Source: Sulfidibacter corallicola
GTDB lineage: Bacteria > Acidobacteriota > Holophagae > Acanthopleuribacterales > Acanthopleuribacteraceae
Assembly (NCBI RefSeq): GCF_017498545.1
Contig: NZ_CP071793.1
Coordinates: forward strand, 11,402,256-11,466,255
Direction: 5' to 3'
DNA: 64,000 nt
Within the stretch, counting starts at the first letter, position 1. The number at the start of each line of letters is the position of its first letter. The notes under the pieces were generated by a model. The model saw only the letters and a program-made list of their open reading frames with translations, was not told where the DNA came from and did not search any database. Positions 17,701 to 24,609 of the stretch are shown in pieces. A program made the translations under genes and the position numbers.

Positions 17701-19258
17701 ACAACGCATTGCGGTATTTCAATTTCTTTTCGGTGCTCTTGCGCGGGGTAATGTCGTAATTGGTTCCGATCATGCGGTTGGGATTGCCGTCTTCGTCCTT
17801 CAGCACCATCGCATCCGCCTTGATATGACGGATTTCGCCCGAGGGCAGCAGCACCCGGAACTCCGTGTCGAAGACCCGCTCTCCGGCGATGGCGGTCGCC
17901 ACCTCGGCTTGGGCGGCTTGTAGGTCGTCGGCATAGACCGCTTTCTCCCAGGCATCGATGGCGCCCGAGAAATCGGCCCGGTCGACCCCGTACAGCTCGT
18001 ACATGCGATCGTCCCATACCAGCGATTTGTCGATCAGGTTGTAATCCCAGATCCCGATATGGGCGGGTTGAATGGCAAGGCTCAGGCGCGTGGAGATCTC
18101 CTGGAGGCGCCGTTCCGCGTGCTTTTGTTCCTCGACGAAACGCTTGGTCTCGGTGATGTCTTCGACCATGGCCAGCGGCAGGTAGTGATTGCCCAGTTCG
18201 GTTTGAATTTCCACCAGGGAAACCATCAAGTGGCCCCAGACCACGCTTCCGTCGGGCCGGATATAGCGCTTGTCCATCTGGTAGAAATTCCGCTCGCCGT
18301 TCAGCAATTCCTGGAAGAGGGTCACATCGGCCACGATGTCCTCGGGATGGGTGACCTCCTCGAATTTCGTCTTCTTGATCACCTCCGCATCGCGCCCCAG
18401 AATGCGACACATTTCGGGATTGACGTGCAGCGGACGACGTTCGGGGCCGACGATGACGATCCCGATCGCCGCCTTGTCGAACACCTCCCGGAACAGCCGC
18501 TCGCTGCGGAGCCGCTCGAATTCCAGGTTCTTTTCGAGGGTCACGTCTCGCTGGAAGGCCGCGAAGTGGGAAATGGCGCCGTTGGGATCGCGCAGCGGCC
18601 GCACGTGGAGTTCGTTGAAAAACGAGCTTCCGTCCTTGCGGTAGTTCTTGAGCACGACCTTGCAGTGTTTGCCGTCCTGGATGGCCCCGATCACGGTCTC
18701 CACAGCCTCGCGATTGGTTTCTTCGCCGTGCAGGAACGTGCAGTCCCTACCGTGCAATTCGTCGTGGTCGTACCCGACCATCTCCTTGAAGGCCCGGTTG
18801 ACGTAGGAGAGATGCATCGGCGCTTCGGCCGGTGCCACCGTCACACCGACTCCGACCATATTGAGAATCTGTTCGTAGACCTCGGCGCTCATCGGCGCTT
18901 CCATCTTGGGCCGCGGCGTCGCCACTCCCGACCAGACGCCGGATTCGCCCGGCTCGTCAACGACGCGATAGGTCGCCGTGATGTCGAAACACCACTCCGC
19001 GCAACAGCGCGGATGGCAACGCACCCGAATCGGACGGGACGAAGCCCCGGCAGGCGGTTCGGAAAGGAAGTCCAGCACGCATCCGTCCGCGAGGAGTGCC
19101 TGCCACTGTTCCAGACAATCGGGCACCCCGCAGGCGCCGTGCAACGGCAACATGGCATCGTTCCAGGTAACCCGGCCGTCCGCCGTCACCTCCCAGCGTC
19201 CGATACCGGCCGCGTCCAGAACTTCGTTCATGGGGTGGTCAAATTGCGTCGCTCTCAT
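14783..19258 (-). CDS. Multi-PAS hybrid histidine kinase with LOV-like domain, two receivers and HPt
   Basis: A 1491-residue soluble hybrid kinase. Start chosen at MRATQFDHP (ATG 19258), overlapping the REC-GGDEF gene by 20 bp; the ribosome site is weak. Order: PAS-like (1-115), LOV-like PAS (125-240), three further PAS domains (255-370, 390-505, 515-630), coiled coil, HisKA (NMSHEIRTPLNAVIG, His768), ATPase (NLMGNAIKF, DTGIGMS, GTGLGLSI), receiver 1 (LLDWQLPDIDG), receiver 2 (LMDVHMPEMDG) and a C-terminal HPt (LAHAIKGAAANLG). The second PAS reads GRDCTFLHG with Cys173, Asn205 (NYRKDG), Asn215 (FFNEL) and Gln236 (FQRDVT), matching the flavin-binding positions of LOV photoreceptors. Sensing of blue light is therefore likely. 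Confidence 0.9.
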   Translation of the reverse strand: MRATQFDHPMNEVLDAAGIGRWEVTADGRVTWNDAMLPLHGACGVPDCLEQWQALLADGCVLDFLSEPPAGASSRPIRVRCHPRCCAEWCFDITATYRVVDEPGESGVWSGVATPRPKMEAPMSAEVYEQILNMVGVGVTVAPAEAPMHLSYVNRAFKEMVGYDHDELHGRDCTFLHGEETNREAVETVIGAIQDGKHCKVVLKNYRKDGSSFFNELHVRPLRDPNGAISHFAAFQRDVTLEKNLEFERLRSERLFREVFDKAAIGIVIVGPERRPLHVNPEMCRILGRDAEVIKKTKFEEVTHPEDIVADVTLFQELLNGERNFYQMDKRYIRPDGSVVWGHLMVSLVEIQTELGNHYLPLAMVEDITETKRFVEEQKHAERRLQEISTRLSLAIQPAHIGIWDYNLIDKSLVWDDRMYELYGVDRADFSGAIDAWEKAVYADDLQAAQAEVATAIAGERVFDTEFRVLLPSGEIRHIKADAMVLKDEDGNPNRMIGTNYDITPRKSTEKKLKYRNALLKAQQEASPAGILIVHHENGTQLCEWNPRFFDIWNLDEEDMDPTQPRAVLAAMTAEVAESDLFEGFSALGDHSVLAREVHLKAGRFIEMYAQPIRDQDDQRWGYVWFFFDITKRKEDEVTLRRALDESSRLLRLMEGREARILDLKERVNLLTDRLGEPKPYSVTGSMADKVDEGSTADFSELLALESGVDESEGSGTPDFDRDSTPIHLTALSIAEDLELQKRRADQLARKAERASRAKSVFLANMSHEIRTPLNAVIGIADLLLDTDLSNSQINLLNKLNISAKTLLGIISDILDFSKIEANQIEIEEVPFDLLEIIDNLAEMMSTRAEEKNIDVVFDLKHDLSRFLTGDPLRLSQILINLMGNAIKFTDMGIVILRIEEERVDRTHSMFLFEVIDTGIGMSKSQTEKLFQPFTQADASTTRRFGGTGLGLSICKSLTEKMGGVLEVESERGKGSTFRFRIPLELRSEKTLCDLDALELEPLEVLVVEDNQVSREILVRMMRHLRLGCLEAKGGSEALRIARSYAEEGRRLDFVLLDWQLPDIDGLQVFHELHDMSWKADPPSIVMITANGRQNLLRELHDLRLQEILVKPVTPMSLIKTFLGEGEAVDPGALRDTTLDRPLNGTQLLLVEDVQINREVATALLSRAGAQVDIAVNGVDAVHKLVDLPNRYDAVLMDVHMPEMDGYQATRIIKEKLGNRCVPVIALTAKAFNEDRKLALAAGMDDYLTKPIQIDLVIDMLTRWIPKLNEAGARGSAIEAGPDTPAIGAARVADFQPVLESVGHDRDFLVAQLNLFLTSYRDGLDRMRDLIEAERYQAAADLAHAIKGAAANLGAKAVLDSFGMLEQSLRGESPDEAHMTASGRDLAKFVEAADGFVSAHRGDPSRRESRVARPGPALEPGEAQRLFHALFEALDQCDMNAADHWRALKPTVLENADPQLVRDIQVCMDGLNFEGARKFLEKVRPKRGEGT

Positions 19259-20225
19259 GAATCTCTGCCTTTTGTGGAGATGGCGGGACTGGCACGGGTT
19301 CGGCCTCATTCAAGATACGAAGGTCGCCGACGCGATTGCGTCCCTCCGTCTTGGCCTGGTACAAACTTTCGTCCGCGGCACCGATCAAACCGGTCGCTTC
19401 GAGACCGACCACCTGTTCGGCGACCGCGACACCGATAGACAGCGTCACGAACGGTCCGATGGGCGATCCCTGGTGAGGCATCTCGAGGCCCGCGATCATT
19501 TCGCGAATGCCTTCGGCCACCACCGCCGCACCGTGCCTTTCGGTCTCGGGCAGCAGACAGGCGAAGGATGCGCCACCGATGCGGCAGACGAGATCCAGGG
19601 GCCTGCGCATACACTGCCGCAGTTCGCGCGCAATGCCTTGCAGACAACGATCGCCCTCGGGGAGTCCGTAAGTTTCATTGTAGTGCCGAAAATGATCCAC
19701 ATCCAGAATCAATAGCGTCAGGGGGCGTCCGGTCCGCTTCAACCGGGACCATTCCTGCTCCAGCGTCATCTCGAAGCGCCGGTGGTTGCCCACTTCCGTG
19801 AGGGCATCCTGCATCGCCAGCAGTTCGAGCCGCTCCCGGTACCGCTTCAGCATAATGTGGTTGTCGACCCGGGCCTTCACGATCTTGGGGTGAACCGGTT
19901 TGAAGAGGTAGTCGGCGCCCCCCACCGCCAATCCGTGGGCCTCGTCTTCGCGGCCGGTGCGGCCGGTCACGAAAATGACCGGCACGTTGGCCAGTCCGGG
20001 GGTGGATTTGAGTTCGCGACACAGGTCGTAACCCGATTTGCCGGGCATGATCACGTCCAGGAGAATCAGGTCGGGCACGAAGCGGCAGGCCAAATCGAGG
20101 GCTTGTTCCGCGCGGGTCGCAAATCTGATCCGGTAGCTGTCCTTGAGTGCCGCACTCAACATTTGGATGTTGATGGGCTCGTCGTCGACGATCAGCAATT
20201 GCGGTAAAGGTTCCATAAGCTCCAT
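19239..20225 (-). CDS. Response regulator REC-GGDEF with degenerate GGASF motif
   Basis: A 328-residue protein. Receiver at 8-125 with IVDDE, phosphoacceptor Asp57 (LLDVIMPGKSG), VTGRTG and FKPVHP. A GGDEF-fold domain follows at about 135-305 (QDALTEVGNHRRF, LILDVDHFRHYNE, CRIGGASFACLLPE, LSIGVAV), but the signature is GGASF at 217-221: the metal-binding acid and the following Glu are replaced. Cyclase activity is therefore unlikely; a binding or regulatory role is possible. Two in-frame ATGs (20225 and 20216) cannot be separated by ribosome-site quality. It heads the pair with the hybrid kinase, whose start it overlaps by 20 bp. Confidence 0.88.
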   Translation of the reverse strand: MELMEPLPQLLIVDDEPINIQMLSAALKDSYRIRFATRAEQALDLACRFVPDLILLDVIMPGKSGYDLCRELKSTPGLANVPVIFVTGRTGREDEAHGLAVGGADYLFKPVHPKIVKARVDNHIMLKRYRERLELLAMQDALTEVGNHRRFEMTLEQEWSRLKRTGRPLTLLILDVDHFRHYNETYGLPEGDRCLQGIARELRQCMRRPLDLVCRIGGASFACLLPETERHGAAVVAEGIREMIAGLEMPHQGSPIGPFVTLSIGVAVAEQVVGLEATGLIGAADESLYQAKTEGRNRVGDLRILNEAEPVPVPPSPQKAEIHESDAI

Positions 20226-20527
20226 ACCCTTGCAGGGTTTGGCATCTCTTCGGCAGGGTTTTGGAAATAGTTGACTCCTGAAACCCGATCAGGCGCAACG
20301 AATCTCGAGGCTCGGCACCTCCAAATCTTTAAATAATCCAAGCATTTAGTATTTTCGAAAAATCAGAATCAAGGCGCGAACCCAACCGAGATCGAGCCAC
20401 CGTGCAAGGCGCTCTTTTCACATCGGCGAAGGGTGACCGGAACGGCGCGAAACACCACACCGCGAAGAAAGAAACCACGGGGCCGAACCGTCCTGGCCGA
20501 CCTCGTCCGCTGGGGCTCCGCGTCCCT
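20226..20527. other. Intergenic region with AT-rich promoter-like patch
   Basis: About 300 bp upstream of the REC-GGDEF/hybrid kinase pair. Positions 20318-20375 are AT-rich and lie roughly 95-150 bp before the start codon, a likely promoter location. No other structure is apparent. Confidence 0.4.
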
Positions 20528-21505
20528 TCAGGCCACGGCCATGCCCGATACTTTTTCCCGCCGTTCTGGGGAAAAGTCGCCGCGATAGGGAAAGACCGTC
20601 GAAATCAGTCCCTGCTGCCCCACCGACAGCAAGCCCAACAAACCGCGCAGGTACTCCAGGATACCGTCTACGGCGGGTCGGCCCAGCAGCCGCGTCAGCG
20701 CTTCCTTGCTGATCCCGCTGAATTGGGTCTTCTCCCCTTCGCAGCGCAACTTGACACCGGCCAAGAGTCCGTCGATGCGATAGCAGGTTTGCCGTGCCTT
20801 GCGTTCGGCGGCCTCCGGAGACGTGAATCGATCCTTCCAGCGAACCAGGATCTGGTTGGCGTCGATCATTCGGACTTTGCATTCGCTGCCATGATGGTGT
20901 TCGATGATTTCCCGGATGCTTTGGAACAGGACCATCGAGGCCGGATCGATCGCTTCGCTGCGGCGCTGAGGCAGTTTGAACAGGAGCGCGATGTCCTGCT
21001 CGACCGGATCCGTTTCGAATTGCCGATCGCTCACGACCCGGCGCACGGGTTTTTCGACGAGTTCTTCGGGAGCCGTTGCCTTCTGCGCTTCGTTCTGGGC
21101 GATTGGATCCGGCTGGGCGCTTTGTCCGCGGGTCAATTCCAGGATGGCCTGCTTCAATTCCTTCACCTGAACCGGCTTTCTCAGGACCGTGTCGGCGCCG
21201 ACCCGCCGTGCCATCTCGAAGAACTTCTCTTTCTGGGAGGCCGACCAGAGAATGATTTTGGGACGATCCCCTTCCATGAAAGGATCGCTTTTGAAGGTCT
21301 GGCAGGTGGCGATGCCGTCGTTGTGCATGCACAGGTCCAAAATGACGACGGCGGGCTTCAAGGCGGATTTGCGAAAAACTTTGAGTGCTTCTTTGCCACT
21401 GCAGGCCTGGAGGACGGAAAAACCGGCGAGCTTCAGTTCGGTGGCGATCAGCTCGCGGAGGAAACGGTCATCATCGGCGATCAGTACGATGTGGTCCTTT
21501 TTCAT
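20528..21505 (-). CDS. Response regulator with C-terminal domain of unknown type
   Basis: A 325-residue protein starting at MKKDHIVLIADDD (ATG 21505, GAGGG 5 nt upstream). The N-terminal 120 residues form a receiver with ADDD, phosphoacceptor in VVILDLCMHNDG, Ser in LWSASQ and Lys in LRKPVQ. After a charged, Pro-rich linker (about 130-180), residues 185-315 form a domain I do not recognise (ASMVLFQSIREIIEHHHG, NQILVRWKDRFTSPEAAE, GISKEALTRLLGRP); it shows no helix-turn-helix, GGDEF, EAL or HD-GYP motif. It lies upstream of, and in the same direction as, the other signalling genes, after a separate promoter region with phased repeats. Confidence 0.82.
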   Translation of the reverse strand: MKKDHIVLIADDDRFLRELIATELKLAGFSVLQACSGKEALKVFRKSALKPAVVILDLCMHNDGIATCQTFKSDPFMEGDRPKIILWSASQKEKFFEMARRVGADTVLRKPVQVKELKQAILELTRGQSAQPDPIAQNEAQKATAPEELVEKPVRRVVSDRQFETDPVEQDIALLFKLPQRRSEAIDPASMVLFQSIREIIEHHHGSECKVRMIDANQILVRWKDRFTSPEAAERKARQTCYRIDGLLAGVKLRCEGEKTQFSGISKEALTRLLGRPAVDGILEYLRGLLGLLSVGQQGLISTVFPYRGDFSPERREKVSGMAVA

Positions 21506-21664
21506 GGTATCCCTCACTTGTCGGTCGATTCGGTCGGGGCGACCCGTTGCTCCGTGGTAGAGCAACGAGAATACCAACTCCAACGCACCCATCCCAAACC
21601 TTTCATTTACAAACACTTCAGTCCTTTTCACTCATTTGGCTCCCTTATTCGGCACGTCTCACGC

Positions 21665-21714
21665 GAGACAATTTCCGAGACACATACAGAGACATTACGA
21701 GACACTTCGAGACA
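21665..21714. repeat. Five GAGACA hexamers at near-helical spacing
   Basis: GAGACA begins at 21665, 21677, 21689, 21699 and 21709, that is at steps of 12, 12, 10 and 10 bp, four of the five preceded by C. The array lies 160-210 bp upstream of the response regulator gene that starts at 21505, where a transcription factor array could bind one face of the helix. Confidence 0.55.
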
Positions 21715-22377
21715 CAACAGAAAACTCATGCGACAGACCAGGACGAAGCCGGGTCCACTATACCTCTACCGATCCAACACCCAGTGGGCTCTCCCAGGGG
21801 ACCTCGACGATTCTTTCCCCTTGCGCCGCCCTCTCTCACCCCGCCGGACTCGAATGGTGCATCTGCTTGTTGCTTCCCGCTCGATGACAGGTTTCACCAT
21901 ATTAGGGAGGTTGACCGTCCGGGATTGTGCAACAGGGCCGAACCAGGTTCGCTTTCGCTGCAGCTCAAGGGTTCACTGTCCAAAGCTTGCGCTCTTTCGC
22001 CCATGGAGGATCTCCCCCACGGACCGACACTTCCGTTACAAGGTCAAGAAAGCGCCGCAGTTACATGTCGAACAAGCAATTTCATGGTCAACACCTCTCA
22101 GTTGACTTGAATCGCCGGGTGTTACCCGGACTCCGAATCACACCGATTGACACGAATTTTAAAAAGCATCCTCGGACCCTCTTTCCTGATTTTTTGAAAG
22201 ACCGGCAGTAATGCGGGGACCATTCCGTGGACATGCTTTGAGTCGTGTCCAGTCGTGTAACTCGTGGGCAAAATGGCCCTGTTCCAAGAAATCGATCAAG
22301 GGTTTCTTCCCGGCTTAGGGAGATTTAATCTCCTCAGCCACCCTGTCGCCTGATTTCAAGAAAGCAACACTACACTT

Positions 22378-22580
22378 GGTTTCAGCGAAAGGCCGTGGGT
22401 CATTCGCCGGAAAAATGATTCGGGAATGCCGGAAAGGCTCGAAGCCAGAAAAAAGCAGGGCCTAGACAACACAAGCCGGCAGTGCTTATCCTGGCCTTCG
22501 AAGTTCCGGGATTCCTTATTTCTTTTCGACGACGGTAAAACCGAGCAGGGTGAAAAGCACCATTTTGTTCAGGAGAGCCA
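22378..22580 (-). repeat. Diverged 200-bp repeat, copy 1
   Basis: Aligns by eye, with many substitutions and small gaps, to 46378-46580 in the same orientation. The best blocks are the ends: GACGACGGTAAAACC against GACGACGGCAAGACC, and TGGTTTCAGCGAAAGGCCG against TGGTTTCTGGCGAAGGGCC. Both copies have stops in every frame. Origin unknown; probably a decayed mobile or duplicated sequence. Confidence 0.5.
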
Positions 22581-22589
22581 CGGAACATC

Positions 22590-22860
22590 GTCGATGGGTG
22601 ACCGAAAAGTGTTCGCGTTTGGCCGATTTCTGGCTAAGGAACTTGACAATCACCTGACGCATCGCCAGCGAGGCGATCGCCAGAAAATGCCCCTTGTCGC
22701 GGAACATCTGGTCTCAGGAGACATTCAACTTCAGAAATACCTCGTGCATGAGAACCGTGGCGGAAATCGTCAATCAACCCCGCCAATTCACGAGTTTGGA
22801 TCCGGCGAGAATCCTGAAAAAGTCCAGCCAGACAAAACCGCTGCCACGCATCGAAAAAAC
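22590..22860 (-). pseudogene. Decayed ECF-type RNA polymerase sigma factor fragment
   Basis: Minus-strand reading gives MHEVFLKLN, a stop, then DKGHFLAIASLAMRQVIVKF and AKREH. This matches the conserved core of the TIGR02999-like ECF sigma family (typically 'HEAYLRL...RAHFFAVAARAMRRILVDHAR..AKRGG'). A preceding segment in another frame reads IQTREL, similar to the family's LQPTAL. An in-frame stop, frameshifts and missing C-terminal region 4 show that it is a remnant. Family assignment is from remembered consensus only. Confidence 0.45.
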
Positions 22861-22987
22861 AATGAGTCACCTTCTCCTTGATTTTCGCATTAAGAATCAG
22901 AAGGTTGTTGTGCGCGCCGGAACCATACTGATTCTGAATTAGCCAACTCTTTACAGCCATTATCAAGTCGAAAGTCAGGAGAAAAAA

Positions 22988-24538
22988 ATGAGCGAAGCAC
23001 TATTATACATCACTCTATTCGGAACCATATCGATATTTATTCTTTTAATCATTTTGCATTTTCTCACATCAAAAATGCATCAAAATATTGAGAAAATAAT
23101 ACACAGCGAACTTCGCTCCGGCAGAGAAGAGTCTCGCACCACTGGAAAAGAACTTCGAGAAGAGGTATCAAGGACAATAGATTTAATCACGAACTCTGCA
23201 TCAATATCAGAAAACCGAATACTGAGCAACCTGAAAGATTTATTCGAAATTACACTAAATCAATTAAAAGATAACACAAACACAAGTAAAACCTCAATGG
23301 ATCAAATAACAAACACTGTGGAGATTCAGATTAAAGAAGTTCAGAATACTAACAAAGCCAAACTGAGCGAAATTCGTCAAGAGATATCAACAAGTCTAAA
23401 TCAAAACAATGATGCATTTTTAAAGATGTCGGATCAGATAGTAAAAAATCAACATATTCGCTTAGAAGGAATGACAAATCAAATCAAGGCACTTTCAGAA
23501 AGTCTCCAGGCTGATCTCGAACGTGTTCGAAAGACGCTAGATGACCGCGTCAGAAATCTTCAAGATGGCAATGAGAAAAAACTAGAAGAAATGCGAAAAA
23601 CTGTCAACGAAAAACTACAAGACAACCTCAACAAACGCTTAGGTGAATCTTTTAAAATGGTTAGTGATAGATTGGAGGCCGTTCACCAGGGCCTAGGTGA
23701 GATGCAAAATTTGGCTACTGGAGTTGGTGACTTAAAACGAGTTCTTACAAACGTTAAAGCCCGAGGAACATGGGCTGAAATTCAGCTAGGAACAATATTG
23801 GAACAAGTTCTCACTCCAGAGCAATATGAAAAGAATGTATGCATCAAGCAGCACTCGTCAGAAAGAGTCGAATTCGCTATCAAATTACCCGGCCCCACTG
23901 ACGATCCGGAAAATCAGTTATGGCTTCCCATTGATTCAAAATTCCCACAAGAAGATTACCTTCGTTTACAGGAGGCCGCTGAAAACGGCTCCCTGGAAAT
24001 AGTCCAAGAGGCAACCAAATCCTTAGTTCGAACAATTGAAAATTCAGCCAAAGATATTCACTCGAAATACATAAACCCACCCGACACCACTGATTTCGCC
24101 ATAATGTTCTTAGCAACAGAGGGTCTCAATTCAGAAATTCTTCGCCAGCCGAATCTTGTGGAAAAACTTCAACAGGAATATCGTATAGTGATTGCTGGCC
24201 CCACTACATTGATTGCAATACTGAACAGCCTGCGATTAGGTTTTCAAACCCTAGCAATACAAAAACGAGCTTCGGAGGTATGGAGAGTCTTAGCGGCTGT
24301 AAAAACCGAGTTCAAAAAATTTGATAACACTCTACTAAAAGTTAAAAGACAACTCCAAACAGCAAGCAACACCATTGACGAAACAGGTGTTCGCACACGA
24401 GCGCTCGAAAGAAAATTAAGATCCGTGGAACAATTACCTGAGAACGAAGCCTCACAGCTTCGGGATCTGGCTTCGGACTCAGGTTTGTTTAAAGACACTT
24501 TGAAGGATACGGGTATTGATGATGTGGTGAGTGTTTAG
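22988..24538 (+). CDS. rmuC: RmuC-family DNA recombination protein
   Basis: A 516-residue protein; ATG 22988 is preceded by AGGAG 6-7 nt upstream. One N-terminal membrane helix (LYITLFGTISIFILLIILHFL) is followed by a long coiled coil (about 35-240) and the RmuC domain (about 245-480), with VKARGTWAEIQLGTILEQVLTPEQYEKN, LWLPIDSKFPQEDYLRL, YINPPDTTDFAIMFLATEGL and VIAGPTTLIAILNSLRLGFQTL, all typical of the family. RmuC proteins have a PD-(D/E)XK-like core, limit inversion at short repeats in E. coli, and are recurrent in phage-resistance loci. The gene is far more AT-rich than its neighbours and lies among transposase remnants, which points to recent acquisition. Confidence 0.92.
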   Translation: MSEALLYITLFGTISIFILLIILHFLTSKMHQNIEKIIHSELRSGREESRTTGKELREEVSRTIDLITNSASISENRILSNLKDLFEITLNQLKDNTNTSKTSMDQITNTVEIQIKEVQNTNKAKLSEIRQEISTSLNQNNDAFLKMSDQIVKNQHIRLEGMTNQIKALSESLQADLERVRKTLDDRVRNLQDGNEKKLEEMRKTVNEKLQDNLNKRLGESFKMVSDRLEAVHQGLGEMQNLATGVGDLKRVLTNVKARGTWAEIQLGTILEQVLTPEQYEKNVCIKQHSSERVEFAIKLPGPTDDPENQLWLPIDSKFPQEDYLRLQEAAENGSLEIVQEATKSLVRTIENSAKDIHSKYINPPDTTDFAIMFLATEGLNSEILRQPNLVEKLQQEYRIVIAGPTTLIAILNSLRLGFQTLAIQKRASEVWRVLAAVKTEFKKFDNTLLKVKRQLQTASNTIDETGVRTRALERKLRSVEQLPENEASQLRDLASDSGLFKDTLKDTGIDDVVSV

Positions 24539-24609
24539 TGCCCCGACTTGTCTGTCCCCCCGATGAAAAAACACCTGAACATTTACAAGTTTGGTGATAG
24601 GCCCTCTGG

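Larger units (their letters stand above)
21506..22987. other. 1.5-kb gene-poor region between RR gene and rmuC
   Basis: No intact gene is supported. It holds phased GAGACA repeats (21665-21714), a small hairpin CCGGGT-GTT-ACCCGG (22115-22129), a diverged repeat shared with 46.4-46.6 kb, and a decayed ECF-sigma-like sequence on the minus strand. The composition shifts to AT-rich towards rmuC. Confidence 0.5.
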
